Shown piece after piece: positions 35,719 to 46,010 of a stretch of DNA of 64,000 nucleotides. Below the pieces are notes generated by a model that worked only from the letters and a program-made list of their open reading frames with translations, had not been told where the DNA came from and ran no database searches. Position 1 is the stretch's first letter. Every line of letters starts with the position of its first letter. Both the position numbers and the translations under genes were made by a program. This DNA is from an uncultured Flavobacteriaceae bacterium. GTDB lineage: Bacteria > Bacteroidota > Bacteroidia > Flavobacteriales > Flavobacteriaceae. The stretch lies in contig CANNAN010000016.1 of NCBI GenBank assembly GCA_947502635.1, positions 1 to 64,000 on the forward strand, read 5' to 3'.

Positions 35719-36444
35719 ATGACGAAGAAATCAAAAAAAATATTTAAGATAATAATAGGAGTAGTCATCTTTCTCACATTACCTAGTTTTTTATTTTTTG
35801 GTTTTTTATTCTTTAAATACAATGAAGATTTACCCAATGGCATTCAGGGAAAAGAAGCCGATAGTTTGGCTTACAAAATGCTTGACGCTTTAAACTATGA
35901 TGCTTTTAAAAGCACAAATTATATTGAATGGACCTTTAAAAAAAGGCGTCATTATGAATGGGACAAAACGAACAATACCTGTGAAGTTTACTGGAAAGAG
36001 TTTAAAGTAAATCTAGATTTAAATAACCATGCAGAAAGTAAAGCCTATATACATAGCTTTAAAGTTGAAAGTGATATGGCTGAAGAGTTGATAACAAAAG
36101 CTTTAAACTACTTTAATAACGATTCATTTTGGTTAGTAGCTCCTTATAAAATTTTTGACGAAGGTGTAGAGCGCAGGCTTGTAAAACTCAAAAATGGAGA
36201 TGAAGCCCTTTTAGTTACCTATAATTTAGGTGGTTCTACACCTGGAGACTCTTATTTATGGCTACTAAATGACACAGGCAAACCAACTGGATATAAAATG
36301 TGGACCTCTACATTACCCATAGATGGTTTAGAAGCTTCATGGAGTGACTGGACAACTACAGAAAGTGGCGCACAATTACCAACGTTTCATAAACTACTTG
36401 TTGTAGGTATAGAGATAACCCATATTAAAGGGACTATCGATTAG
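35719..36444 (+). CDS. Unknown membrane-anchored protein
   Basis: The 241-residue protein starts with a lysine-rich end and one membrane segment (about 10-30: FKIIIGVVIFLTLPSFLFFG), leaving a soluble domain of about 210 residues outside the cytosol. That domain has the blocks EADSLAYKMLDALNYDAF, HYEWDKTNNTCEVYWKEF and LVTYNLGGSTPGDSYLWLL. I do not recognise a named family; similar proteins seem usual in Flavobacteriaceae. It follows ggt by 73 bp in the same direction and may be part of its transcript. The function is unknown. Confidence 0.7.
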   Translation: MTKKSKKIFKIIIGVVIFLTLPSFLFFGFLFFKYNEDLPNGIQGKEADSLAYKMLDALNYDAFKSTNYIEWTFKKRRHYEWDKTNNTCEVYWKEFKVNLDLNNHAESKAYIHSFKVESDMAEELITKALNYFNNDSFWLVAPYKIFDEGVERRLVKLKNGDEALLVTYNLGGSTPGDSYLWLLNDTGKPTGYKMWTSTLPIDGLEASWSDWTTTESGAQLPTFHKLLVVGIEITHIKGTID

Positions 36445-36589
36445 TACAACACAACTTAATAAATTCACAAATTAGGCTAATTATATTTTTAGAAAACAGA
36501 TCTTAATCTAAGATGCTATTAATTCCATAAAACACCATTTTTCCTTTCTCGAAGGCGCCGCAAAAAATCATTTAATTACAGTTTTTCTA

Positions 36590-36617
36590 TATAAATAGTC
36601 TTTTTGAACTATTTATA
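36590..36617. promoter_or_regulatory. 10-bp inverted repeat upstream of the fucosidase promoter
   Basis: TATAAATAGT (36590-36599) and ACTATTTATA (36608-36617) are exact complements with an 8-bp spacer that ends in a T-run on the plus strand. It lies about 26 bp before the -33 box and could be an activator or repressor site, or a weak terminator of the upstream gene. Confidence 0.5.
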
Positions 36618-36642
36618 CGACATTAAAGAACAAAATGGCAAA

Positions 36643-36696
36643 TTCCAAACATTATAATAACGCCTATTTTTGCGATAAAACTATGTATATCATAGT
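36643..36696 (+). promoter_or_regulatory. Fucosidase promoter with downstream palindrome
   Basis: TTC (36643-36645), 19 bp, TATTTTTG (36665-36672) fits the Bacteroidota promoter with one change in the -33 box. The palindrome ACTATG-N5-CATAGT (36680-36696) covers the expected transcript start, 14 bp before the ATG. Confidence 0.6.
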
Positions 36697-36710
36697 TCAA
36701 AAAAAATCCA

Positions 36711-38303
36711 ATGAATATAATTAGACACATATTTAAAATTATCCTTTTTCTTTTTATTGTATCCTGTCAATCACAAAAACAAAAAAGCGATAAGCAAGAT
36801 GAACAATCTGAGCAATCTGAAAATCAAAAAAGTAACAAATCTTACGAACCTGATTGGCAATCGGTGAAAGCATACGAAGTACCAGAATGGTTTAATAATG
36901 CAAAATTGGGTGTTTTTATTCATTGGGGACCTTATGCAGTGCCTGCTTACTGTAATGAATGGTATCCATGTAGAATGTACGATTCAACATATGTTCGTAA
37001 ACAAGCAGGTATGACCTGGAATGTATACCAACATCATAAAGAGACTTATGGTGATCAAAAAAAATTTGGTTATAAGGACTTCATTCCAATGTTTAAAGCT
37101 GAAAAATTTGATGCTAAAGAATGGCTCGATATTTTTGAACAAGCAGGTGTAAAATACGTTGTTCCTGTTGGAGAACATCATGACGGATTTGCGATGTACG
37201 CATCAAAAATAACCAAATGGAATAGTTTAAACATGGGGCCTAAGAAAGACATAGCTGGTGAGTTAGCTAAAGAAACTCGATTAAGAGGGTTAAAATTTGG
37301 TATGTCTTCTCACTATGCCGAAAACTGGTATTATTATAAATTCGATGAGAAATTTGATACTACAGATCCTGAAAATGTTGGATTATATGGTCGTCCACAT
37401 GAAGAAGGGGTTCCTGCTGATTCAGAATTTTTAAAACTTTTTGAGAATCGTACAAAGGATATGATTGATCAATATCATCCAGATTTGATTTGGTTTGATG
37501 GCGCATTAAACGCACATGAAAATATGTCAACCAAGTTAGAATTGTTATCTTATTACTATAACCAAGCAAACGAATGGGGAAAAGAAGTTGTTTTTAACTA
37601 TAAAAATAATACGAGACATATCTGGCCCGATGGATGTGCTGTCTTGGATATAGAACGAGGTAAACTAAATGATATTAGAAAAGAACCTTGGCAAACTGAT
37701 ACAGCTTTAGGTATCTATAATTGGGGATATACTAATGGCATGATTGTGAAATCGCCAGATAATGTCATTGACGATTTAATAGATATTGTTAGTAAAAATG
37801 GAAATTTACTTTTAAATGTTTCTCCTAAGGCAGATGGTACGATTCCTAAAGAACAAAGGTACGTTCTTGCAGAGCTTGGTCAATGGTTAAAAATAAATGG
37901 CGAAGCTATTTATAACAGTCGCCCATGGAAGAAATTTGGAGAAGGAGAGACTGTTGAAAATTTAAAACACACTCATATGGCAGAGCGCAGAAACCTTAAA
38001 CGTGTCTTTAAAAGCTCTGACATTAGGTTTACTTCTAAAGGTAAAGACATTTATGCAATATGCATGGGGGTTCCAGAAAAAGAGATTTTAATTACATCAC
38101 TTAAAAAGAAATCACCACTATACGATTACAAAATTAGTAATGTAAAAATTTTAGGATCTAATGCAAATCTTGAATATGAGATTCGCAAGGATGGTTTATT
38201 AATTAAATTACCTGAAGGGTTTCAAGCATCAAATTACGCCACTAGTTTTAAAATTACAGGAGGTGATTTAATATATTCTAATCTGTCACATAAAAATGAT
38301 TGA
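36711..38303 (+). CDS. Alpha-L-fucosidase (GH29), lipoprotein
   Basis: A 530-residue lipoprotein (lipobox FIVSC, Cys about 19) followed by a Gln/Ser/Lys linker. The catalytic TIM barrel begins with PEWFNNAKLGVFIHWGPYAVP, a GH29 hallmark, and continues with YVVPVGEHHDGFAMYAS. The nucleophile is D263 in HPDLIWFDGALN. A C-terminal beta-sandwich of about 90 residues follows. It removes terminal fucose from glycans at the cell surface or in the periplasm. With the sulfatase 5 kb away it suggests use of sulfated, fucose-containing polymers such as those of algae; this is inference. It is controlled from its own promoter with two palindromes. Confidence 0.92.
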   Translation: MNIIRHIFKIILFLFIVSCQSQKQKSDKQDEQSEQSENQKSNKSYEPDWQSVKAYEVPEWFNNAKLGVFIHWGPYAVPAYCNEWYPCRMYDSTYVRKQAGMTWNVYQHHKETYGDQKKFGYKDFIPMFKAEKFDAKEWLDIFEQAGVKYVVPVGEHHDGFAMYASKITKWNSLNMGPKKDIAGELAKETRLRGLKFGMSSHYAENWYYYKFDEKFDTTDPENVGLYGRPHEEGVPADSEFLKLFENRTKDMIDQYHPDLIWFDGALNAHENMSTKLELLSYYYNQANEWGKEVVFNYKNNTRHIWPDGCAVLDIERGKLNDIRKEPWQTDTALGIYNWGYTNGMIVKSPDNVIDDLIDIVSKNGNLLLNVSPKADGTIPKEQRYVLAELGQWLKINGEAIYNSRPWKKFGEGETVENLKHTHMAERRNLKRVFKSSDIRFTSKGKDIYAICMGVPEKEILITSLKKKSPLYDYKISNVKILGSNANLEYEIRKDGLLIKLPEGFQASNYATSFKITGGDLIYSNLSHKND

Positions 38304-38377
38304 AGTCTCGTAATAAACTTCACGTTCCAATTGCTATCAACGTTTTTAGTTTTATAGTATAAAGAGTCAAATGTCAT

Positions 38378-38418
38378 ACTAACAAAACAGCAATCAAATT
38401 GATTGCTGTTTTGTTAGT
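38378..38418. terminator. 20-bp perfect inverted repeat, terminator of the fucosidase
   Basis: ACTAACAAAACAGCAATCAA and its exact complement are centred on 38398, with CAATC/GATTG at the tip. Short T- and A-runs on each strand fit a bidirectional terminator facing the leftward gene that ends at 38498. Confidence 0.7.
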
Positions 38419-38497
38419 TATTTACAGTCTATCTTTAGAAGTTTGTTTCGTTATTTTCATTATTCAAAAACAAATACACCAATGGAAAACAAACTTT

Positions 38498-39022
38498 TTA
38501 CTTACTTCTCTGTCCTACAAAGTTATGGCTCTTAGATTTAAACAACACATTAAAACTAGTCAGACTCCCATAAATTCTGGTAATATATTGCTGTAAATCT
38601 GTTTTACCTTGTTCGTCGAGATTACTAGAGTTAATACGTTGTTCCATAACACGTAACCGATCTCTAACCATCGTTATTTTATGAAAAAAAGTATCTATTG
38701 GTAATTCATACGATTTTAAACTAGTATCTGCTGGCTCTAAAATGAGCTTACCTCCTTTGTATTTATCTGAAATGGGGATAACCTCACTGGCGTCACTCCA
38801 TTTTTTTAAAATATTTACCAAACTACTTTCAACATCAAAAAAACTAACAGTATCTACATCACCATCTGCTGCTTCAATAATATCAAAATCACTATCCAAA
38901 TCTATGGTTTCTAACCCCCCTTCAATAAATGTTACCCAATAATGTTGTGTGGTCACATTAGTTACGACACCTTTTCCGTATTCCGAGTGATTAATCCTTG
39001 AGCCTATTCCTAATAATTTCAT
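38498..39022 (-). CDS. Conserved flavobacterial protein with SH3-like (CarD/DUF3553-like) start
   Basis: The 174-residue soluble protein starts MKLLGIGSRINHSEYGKGVV and continues TNVTTQHYWVTFIEGGLETID. This small beta-barrel pattern resembles the start of CarD-type and DUF3553-type nucleic-acid-associated proteins. The second half is helical (HKITMVRDRLRVMEQRI, DLQQYITRIYGSLTSFNVLF). I do not recognise a named function. It has its own promoter (39079-39108) and is divergent from uvrA, an arrangement that would suit a DNA-related role, but this is inference from position alone. Confidence 0.75.
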   Translation of the reverse strand: MKLLGIGSRINHSEYGKGVVTNVTTQHYWVTFIEGGLETIDLDSDFDIIEAADGDVDTVSFFDVESSLVNILKKWSDASEVIPISDKYKGGKLILEPADTSLKSYELPIDTFFHKITMVRDRLRVMEQRINSSNLDEQGKTDLQQYITRIYGSLTSFNVLFKSKSHNFVGQRSK

Positions 39023-39078
39023 AATAATATCATTCCCTTTAAGGAAGGAACTTGTTAATTGTTAAACAAAAATCTCAT

Positions 39079-39108
39079 CAAAAATAAATATATAAAATTG
39101 AAATGCAA
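39079..39108 (-). promoter_or_regulatory. Promoter of the conserved SH3-like protein
   Basis: On the minus strand TTG (39106-39108), 19 bp, TATTTTTG (39079-39086): an exact consensus pair. The leader is about 50 nt. Confidence 0.75.
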
Positions 39109-39213
39109 CCTTTCTAAACATTTAGATTATTTGGTATTATAGTTTAAAACCATGAGACTCATACCTGTTAAGGAATGGAATAAAACTTCGCATGAATTTA
39201 ACAACTAAAATCG

Positions 39214-39221
39214 TAACTTTG
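39214..39221 (+). promoter_or_regulatory. uvrA -7 element, very close to the start codon
   Basis: TAACTTTG matches TAnnTTTG and ends only 7 bp before the uvrA ATG, so the transcript would be leaderless or nearly so. No good -33 TTG is seen. No LexA-like palindrome was recognised. Confidence 0.5.
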
Positions 39222-39228
39222 CGATTTT

Positions 39229-42060
39229 ATGAGCCAATTTGACGATTTTATTGAAGTAAAAGGTGCCCGTGCACATAATCTAAAAAACATAGATGTATCC
39301 ATTCCCAGAGATAAACTTGTTGTTATAACAGGATTGTCTGGAAGTGGAAAATCATCTTTAGCCTTTGACACTATATATGCTGAAGGACAACGGCGATATA
39401 TTGAAACGTTTTCAGCGTATGCAAGGCAATTTCTAGGAGGTTTAGAAAGACCCGATGTGGATAAAATTGATGGACTTTCTCCCGTTATTGCCATCGAACA
39501 AAAAACAACAAGTAAATCACCGCGCTCTACGGTAGGTACTATCACTGAGATTTATGACTTTATGCGTTTGTTATTTGCGCGAGCTAGTGACGCTTATAGC
39601 TACAATACAGGTGATAAAATGGTGAGCTATAGTGATGAGCAAATCAAGAAACTTATAATTAGTGATTTTAGTGGAAAACGTATTAATATATTAGCTCCTG
39701 TGATACGTTCTCGAAAAGGACATTATCGTGAACTATTCGAACAAATTGCTAAACAAGGCTTTGTTAAGGTAAGAACAGACGGCGAGATTAATGACCTTAC
39801 GAAAGGCATGAAACTAGACCGTTATAAAACACATGATATTGAAATAGTTATTGATCGATTAGTTATTGATGAATCTGTTGATAACGATAAGCGACTTACC
39901 GAAACCATTAATACGGCCATGTACCATGGTGAAGATGTTCTTTTGGTTATTGATCAAGACACTAACGAAACACGTTATTTTAGTAGAAATTTAATGTGTC
40001 CGTCTTCTGGAATTTCATACCCAAACCCAGAACCTAATAATTTTTCTTTCAATTCACCTAAAGGGGCTTGTTCAAATTGTAATGGTATTGGAGAATTATA
40101 TCAAGTAAATGAAAATAAAATTGTTCCAGATGATAGCTTATCAATAACAGCTGGTGCATTAGCTCCTCACGGTCCTGAAAAGAATAGTTGGATCTTTAAG
40201 CAGTTTCAAACTATTGCGCAACGTTTCAATTTTAAATTAACAGATGCTTACAAAGACATTCCTGAAGAAGCTAAACAAATGATTTTGTATGGTGGAAATG
40301 AAAAGTTTTCTGTAAAGAGTAAAACACTTGGGGTTACCCGCGATTATAAAATAGACTTTGAAGGAGTTTCTAACTTTATTGAAAACCAATATAAAACCGC
40401 AGAATCGACCTCTTTAAAACGTTGGGCCAAAGATTATATGGACAAAATTAAATGTCCAGAATGCCATGGCTCCAGATTAAAAAAGGAATCACTTTATTTC
40501 AAAATAAACAATAAAAACATAGCAGAACTAGCAAACACAGATATTATAGAACTAGCCACTTGGTTTAATAGTTTGCATGAACATTTATCAGATAAACAAT
40601 TCAAAATTGCAGAAGAAGTTTTAAAAGAGATCAAGTCCAGGCTCCAGTTTTTATTAGATGTAGGGCTAGATTATTTATCATTAAACAGAAGTTCTAAATC
40701 TTTATCTGGAGGTGAAGCACAGCGAATTCGTTTAGCAACCCAAATAGGCTCCCAATTAGTAGGCGTATTATATATTTTGGATGAACCTAGTATTGGTTTA
40801 CATCAACGTGATAATGAGAAGCTAATTAATTCCTTAGTAGCCCTTCGCGATATTGGAAATTCGGTTATAGTTGTAGAACATGACAAAGACATGATAGAAC
40901 GTGCCGATTATGTTATAGATATTGGTCCAAAAGCTGGTAAACATGGCGGTGAAATAATTAGTATTGGCAATCCAGATGAATTAAAAACGCATCAGACTTT
41001 AACTGCCGATTACTTAAACGGTAATAAAGAAATTGAGGTTCCTAAGAAACGTAGAAAAGGCAACGGTAAATTTCTAGAGCTTAAAGGCTGTACTGGAAAT
41101 AATTTAAAAAATGTATCTGTAAAATTTCCATTGGGAAAAATGATAGGTGTTACAGGCGTTTCTGGTAGTGGGAAATCCACATTAATCAACGAAACCTTAT
41201 ACCCTATTTTAAATGCACATTATTTTAATGGTGTAAAGAAACCTATGCCATATAAAAGTATTAAAGGCTTAGAGCATATTGATAAAGTAATTGATATTAA
41301 CCAATCCCCTATTGGAAGAACCCCCCGAAGTAATCCTGTTACTTACACAGGTACCTTTAGTGAAATTAGAGCTTTATATGCTAAAATTCCTGAGGCTATG
41401 ATTCGTGGTTACAAAGCAGGGCGTTTTAGTTTTAATGTCAAAGGTGGGCGTTGCGAAACTTGCCAAGGAGGCGGATTACGAGTTATTGAAATGAATTTTC
41501 TTCCAGACGTATATGTTGAGTGTGAAACTTGCCAAGGGAAACGTTTTAATAGAGAAACACTGGAGATTCGCTATAAAGGCAAATCAATTAGTGATGTATT
41601 AAACATGACTATTAATGAAGCTGTTGCCTTTTTTGAGCACATTCCTAAAATCTATAATAAATTAAAAACTATTAAGGATGTTGGCTTGGGTTATATTACT
41701 CTAGGGCAGCAAAGCACTACACTTTCTGGTGGTGAAGCCCAACGTATTAAACTGGCAACAGAATTAAGCAAACGCGACACAGGAAACACCTTTTATATCC
41801 TAGACGAACCTACAACAGGACTGCACTTTGAAGATATTCGAGTACTCATGATTGTACTTAACAAATTGGCAAACAAAGGAAATACGGTTCTTATTATCGA
41901 ACACAATTTAGATGTAATAAAAACCGTTGACCATATTATCGATATTGGTTACGAAGGTGGACAAGGAGGCGGACAAATCATAGTTGAAGGATCACCAGAA
42001 GAAATCATCAAACATAAGAAAAGTTATACGGCTAAATTTCTTAAAAAAGAATTGAATTAG
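39229..42060 (+). CDS. uvrA: Excinuclease ABC subunit A
   Basis: A 943-residue damage-recognition ATPase of nucleotide excision repair. The first ATP-binding loop [14 protein letters not shown] (about 35-48) is followed by the insertion with zinc-binding cysteines ([13 protein letters not shown] and CPECHGSR), the first signature [13 protein letters not shown], the second Walker [14 protein letters not shown], the zinc module [16 protein letters not shown], and the second signature [13 protein letters not shown] with [10 protein letters not shown]. It appears complete. It stands alone with its own promoter; uvrB is not in the window. Confidence 0.98.
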   Translation: MSQFDDFIEVKGARAHNLKNIDVSIPRDKLVVITGLSGSGKSSLAFDTIYAEGQRRYIETFSAYARQFLGGLERPDVDKIDGLSPVIAIEQKTTSKSPRSTVGTITEIYDFMRLLFARASDAYSYNTGDKMVSYSDEQIKKLIISDFSGKRINILAPVIRSRKGHYRELFEQIAKQGFVKVRTDGEINDLTKGMKLDRYKTHDIEIVIDRLVIDESVDNDKRLTETINTAMYHGEDVLLVIDQDTNETRYFSRNLMCPSSGISYPNPEPNNFSFNSPKGACSNCNGIGELYQVNENKIVPDDSLSITAGALAPHGPEKNSWIFKQFQTIAQRFNFKLTDAYKDIPEEAKQMILYGGNEKFSVKSKTLGVTRDYKIDFEGVSNFIENQYKTAESTSLKRWAKDYMDKIKCPECHGSRLKKESLYFKINNKNIAELANTDIIELATWFNSLHEHLSDKQFKIAEEVLKEIKSRLQFLLDVGLDYLSLNRSSKSLSGGEAQRIRLATQIGSQLVGVLYILDEPSIGLHQRDNEKLINSLVALRDIGNSVIVVEHDKDMIERADYVIDIGPKAGKHGGEIISIGNPDELKTHQTLTADYLNGNKEIEVPKKRRKGNGKFLELKGCTGNNLKNVSVKFPLGKMIGVTGVSGSGKSTLINETLYPILNAHYFNGVKKPMPYKSIKGLEHIDKVIDINQSPIGRTPRSNPVTYTGTFSEIRALYAKIPEAMIRGYKAGRFSFNVKGGRCETCQGGGLRVIEMNFLPDVYVECETCQGKRFNRETLEIRYKGKSISDVLNMTINEAVAFFEHIPKIYNKLKTIKDVGLGYITLGQQSTTLSGGEAQRIKLATELSKRDTGNTFYILDEPTTGLHFEDIRVLMIVLNKLANKGNTVLIIEHNLDVIKTVDHIIDIGYEGGQGGGQIIVEGSPEEIIKHKKSYTAKFLKKELN

Positions 42061-42255
42061 TAGTAAGTAATAACATACAGGAAATCAGATAGAAAAAAAT
42101 TAAATTGGAAAATGATGATATCGAAGTCGTTTAAAGTATTTTTATTGAAGCGAAAAATAACTATTTTGTAGCCAATTGGAAAAAATTTAAACCATTTACT
42201 TCATTAATATAAATCAAATACACGAACAAAAAGACAAACGCATAAACTTTTATAT

Positions 42256-42945
42256 ATGAGAAAAGAACAACATCACAAAGGATGGAATGAAATAAAAACA
42301 AACGATTCTTGGGCTATTTTTAAAATAATGGGCGAGTTTGTTAATGGTTTTGAAAGGATGAGTAAAATAGGCCCCTGTGTATCTATTTTTGGATCAGCCA
42401 GAACAAAACCAGAAGACAAATACTATCAACTAGCAGAAAAAGTAGCAAAAAAGATTGTTGAAGCTGGTTATGGCGTTATTACTGGAGGAGGTCCTGGAAT
42501 TATGGAAGCTGGTAATAAAGGCGCTCACTTAGGAGGTGGTACTTCTGTAGGTTTGAACATTGATCTACCTTTCGAGCAGCATGACAATCCATATATAGAT
42601 TCCGATAAAAGTTTAGATTTCGATTATTTCTTCGTTCGTAAAGTCATGTTCGTTAAATACTCACAAGGTTTTGTAGTCATGCCTGGTGGTTTTGGTACTT
42701 TAGATGAACTATTTGAAGCCATAACACTCATACAAACACATAAAATTGGAAAGTTCCCTATTATTCTTGTAGGTACCGATTTTTGGGAAGGTTTGCTGGA
42801 CTGGGTAAAAAAGACCTTACTCAATTCTTTTTCAAATATAAGCCCTAAAGATTTAGATTTAATTCATTTAGTAGATACCGAAGATGAAGTTATAACTATT
42901 CTTGACTCCTTCTATAAAGAATCTGGTTTAAGTCCTAACTTCTAA
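42256..42945 (+). CDS. LOG-family protein (TIGR00730, cytokinin-nucleotide-hydrolase-like)
   Basis: A 229-residue Rossmann-fold protein. The nucleotide-binding start VSIFGSARTKPEDKYY, the GVITGGGPGIMEAGNKGAH block and the catalytic PGGFGTLDELFEA motif identify the LOG (lysine-decarboxylase-like) family. In plants and some bacteria such enzymes release free bases from nucleoside 5'-monophosphates. In Bacteroidota the role is not established. The N-terminal 35 residues are an extension seen in the longer form of the family. There is no signal peptide. The gene appears to be a single unit. Confidence 0.9.
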   Translation: MRKEQHHKGWNEIKTNDSWAIFKIMGEFVNGFERMSKIGPCVSIFGSARTKPEDKYYQLAEKVAKKIVEAGYGVITGGGPGIMEAGNKGAHLGGGTSVGLNIDLPFEQHDNPYIDSDKSLDFDYFFVRKVMFVKYSQGFVVMPGGFGTLDELFEAITLIQTHKIGKFPIILVGTDFWEGLLDWVKKTLLNSFSNISPKDLDLIHLVDTEDEVITILDSFYKESGLSPNF

Positions 42946-43071
42946 ATATAACAATGTTTTTACGACTAAATATTTAGGCGCTGTAAAAATTGGAAAATTT
43001 TAACCGATCTTATTTTGGTATCTTGCAAAGCCTTTCTCTGAATTTTAACCATTAAAACATCTTATAGAAAA

Positions 43072-45900
43072 TTGAAATTACGCCTTTTTAATTGTATCAT
43101 TTTTACCTTAGTATTCTTTACAAGTTTTAGTCAAAATAAAATTGACGTAAAGGCCATTTTTGATATTGAGAACAAGCAAATCAAAATATCACAAACCATT
43201 CAATATCAAAACACAACACAAGATGTATTACAGTCTATTTATTTAAATGATTGGAACAATAGTTTTTCAACAAAAAAAACACCGTTAGCTATACGAATTG
43301 CCGATGAATACAAAAATGATTTTCATTTAGCAAAAAATAAGGATCGTGGTTATTCTGTTATTACTTCCATTAAACAAAATAATACCGATTTAGTATTTCA
43401 ACAACTAAAAGATCAGATAGATGTTCTTAAAGTTGAATTAAAAGAACCTTTAAAACCAAATGATTCTTATACAATTGATTTAGAATATATCGTTCAGGTT
43501 CCAAATGCTAAATTTACAAGTTACGGGATAACAGATTCTGGTGACTTAAATTTAAGATATTGGTATATCACTCCAGCCATTTATAATGGCGAATGGCAAT
43601 ATTACAGCAATAAAAATTTAGATGACTTATTTATCCCTAAATCAGATGTCACCCTAGAAATCGAACATCCAAACACCCATACATTAACTTCAGAATTAGA
43701 CTTAGTTAACAAAACACAACTAACTAAAAAACAATTAGTTAAACTAAAAGGAAAAAACAGAAATAACAATAAGTTATTTTTAAGCAAAAGTTCTAATTTC
43801 AACACGATACAATCTGATGATTTCGCTATTGTCTCAAACATAAGCAATGAAGGGCTCGATGTGCTAGATAGAGTTTTAATTACAGAAAAAGTAACAAAAT
43901 TCATTCTAAAAAACTTTGGAACGTATCCACATAAAAGACTCCTATTAACAGAAATTGACAATGTAAAGGATCCTGTTTATGGTGTGAATTTTTTACCTAA
44001 ATTCATAAAAACATACCCCAATCATTTTCAATATGAACTTAAATTATTAAAAATTGCATTACACAATTATTTAGAAAACACACTGCTTGTAAATCCAAGA
44101 AAGGAACAATGGCTGTTAGATGGTATTCAAATTTATTATCTCATGAATTATGTTAATGAATACTATCCAGATATGAAATTTCTTGGAGCTTTAGCTGATT
44201 TTTGGGGTGTTAAGTCTTTTCATATTGCAGATATGAAATTTAATGACAAATACACCTTAGCAGCAATGTCTGCCGCAAGAACAAACAGAGATCAAGCACT
44301 TACCATGCAAAAAGACTCTTTACTTAAGTTTAATACCAATATAGCCAATAAATACAAAGCAGGCATAGGGCTTAAATATTTAGATGATTTTATAAACAGC
44401 CAAGTTTTAGAAACCAGTATCACATCATTTTTATCCAACTATAAATTAAAACAAACCAGTACTAAAGACTTTGAATCCTATCTAAAATCTAAAATAGATA
44501 AAGACATTGATTGGTTTTTTGGAGATTACCTAACCACTCGAAAAAAAATAGATTTCAAAATAAAAAAGGTAAAAAAGACCGAAGATTCAATAACACTTAC
44601 CATAAAGAATAAACGAGATAATAGTATGCCAATTTCTTTGTATACTCTAAATAACGATAGCATTGTCTCTAAAAGATGGATAGAAAACGTGATAGAGAGC
44701 AAAACACTTACTATACCCAGAAACAACGCAAATAAGCTTGTTTTAAATTACGAAAATATTGTCCCAGAAATCAATGTAAGAGATAACTGGAAATCATTAA
44801 AAGGTTTCTTTTTTAACAACAAACCATTACAATTTAGGCTTTTTAAGGATATTGAAGACCCCAACTACAATCAAGTATTCCTTATGCCTATAGCCGAATT
44901 CAATAATATTTATGATGGCCTTACTTTAGGCATGCGCGCCTATAATACGACTGTTTTAAGGAAGCTTTTTAAATACAAAGTTGAACCTTCGTATGGTTTT
45001 AAGTCCAAATCGTTAACAGGATCTGCTGCTTTATCTAAAACACATTATTTTAACAATAACTTATTCGCTATTAACTATGGCGTAGTCGGCAGCTACACAT
45101 CTTATGCTGAAGATTTATTTGTTAGACAAATAAAACCTTCTGTGACACTCTTCTTTAGAAGAAATGACGATTTGCGTTCAAATAAAAGACAAACATTAAA
45201 GTTTAGATATTTAGATATAAAAAGGGATGAAGACACCAATAATGTCTCGCCTACTTTCAGACCTAACTATAAGCTTTTCAATATTCGCTATCGAAACTCA
45301 AATGATAATCTAATAAATTTTAATAAATGGTATACCGATTTTCAAATTGGAGAAAAGTTCAGTAAAATAGCTTTTAATTATGAGTATAGACGTCTGTTTC
45401 AAAGTAACAGGCAATTAAATTTACGTTTGTTTGCTGGAACTTTCTTAAAAAATAAAACAGATATAAATTCAGATTATTTTAGTTTTGCTTTAGACCGACC
45501 AACAGATTACTTGTTTGACCTTCCATATTTGGGACGTTCTGAAGCCTCTGGTATATTCAGTCAACAATATATAGCTGCTGAAGGTGGGTTTAAATCCAAA
45601 CTAGACACACCATTTGCAAACCAATGGATTACCACATTTAATGCAAGTACTACATTATGGAAATATGTATTAGCATATGGAGACATTGGTTTTGTTAAAA
45701 GCAAGTTTAATGATCCGCATTTTGTCTATGATTCTGGTGTCCGAATTAATTTGGTTACTGATTATTTCGAAATTTACTTTCCAATATATTCTAATCTAGG
45801 CTGGGAAGTTGGACAGCCAAATTACGATGAAAAAATCAGATTTAAATTTACTGTAGACCCACAAATACTTTTAGGGCTATTTAGAAGACGTTGGTACTAA
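43072..45900 (+). CDS. M1-peptidase-like exported protein with lost zinc site and probable C-terminal barrel
   Basis: The 942-residue protein starts at a TTG (MKLRLFNCIIFTLVFFTSFSQ signal peptide). Residues ~22-540 align by pattern with M1 aminopeptidases (IQYQNTTQDVLQSIYLNDW, FGTYPHKRLLLTEID, then the active-site region). Where HEXXH should be, the sequence is H331-N-Y-L-E335. The third ligand Glu is D350 in WLLDGIQIYYL. So the zinc site is most likely lost. The last ~370 residues are strand-rich and end in an aromatic residue (FRRRWY), as in an outer-membrane barrel. It is exported and probably sits in the outer membrane. Catalytic activity is doubtful. Confidence 0.75.
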   Translation: MKLRLFNCIIFTLVFFTSFSQNKIDVKAIFDIENKQIKISQTIQYQNTTQDVLQSIYLNDWNNSFSTKKTPLAIRIADEYKNDFHLAKNKDRGYSVITSIKQNNTDLVFQQLKDQIDVLKVELKEPLKPNDSYTIDLEYIVQVPNAKFTSYGITDSGDLNLRYWYITPAIYNGEWQYYSNKNLDDLFIPKSDVTLEIEHPNTHTLTSELDLVNKTQLTKKQLVKLKGKNRNNNKLFLSKSSNFNTIQSDDFAIVSNISNEGLDVLDRVLITEKVTKFILKNFGTYPHKRLLLTEIDNVKDPVYGVNFLPKFIKTYPNHFQYELKLLKIALHNYLENTLLVNPRKEQWLLDGIQIYYLMNYVNEYYPDMKFLGALADFWGVKSFHIADMKFNDKYTLAAMSAARTNRDQALTMQKDSLLKFNTNIANKYKAGIGLKYLDDFINSQVLETSITSFLSNYKLKQTSTKDFESYLKSKIDKDIDWFFGDYLTTRKKIDFKIKKVKKTEDSITLTIKNKRDNSMPISLYTLNNDSIVSKRWIENVIESKTLTIPRNNANKLVLNYENIVPEINVRDNWKSLKGFFFNNKPLQFRLFKDIEDPNYNQVFLMPIAEFNNIYDGLTLGMRAYNTTVLRKLFKYKVEPSYGFKSKSLTGSAALSKTHYFNNNLFAINYGVVGSYTSYAEDLFVRQIKPSVTLFFRRNDDLRSNKRQTLKFRYLDIKRDEDTNNVSPTFRPNYKLFNIRYRNSNDNLINFNKWYTDFQIGEKFSKIAFNYEYRRLFQSNRQLNLRLFAGTFLKNKTDINSDYFSFALDRPTDYLFDLPYLGRSEASGIFSQQYIAAEGGFKSKLDTPFANQWITTFNASTTLWKYVLAYGDIGFVKSKFNDPHFVYDSGVRINLVTDYFEIYFPIYSNLGWEVGQPNYDEKIRFKFTVDPQILLGLFRRRWY

Positions 45901-46010
45901 TATTTTATTGAATATTTATTTTTAAATGCTTTTTATTGAATAATTAATATTTAAATTTCTTTTTTTTAGATATTTTTAACAATATGACAAACATTTAAGC
46001 ACTGAAATAA

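Noticed and set aside
30098-38303. Polysaccharide utilisation locus
   Set aside because: No SusC/SusD-type genes or regulator; the two glycan enzymes are separated by unrelated housekeeping genes.
38378-38418. 20-bp perfect inverted repeat as a recombination (attC-like) or mobile element site
   Set aside because: No integrase, cassette or flanking repeat is near; the position between convergent genes fits a terminator better.
38399-38596. Short plus-strand frame starting inside the fucosidase terminator
   Set aside because: It starts in a hairpin and overlaps the end of a conserved minus-strand gene; no recognisable protein pattern.
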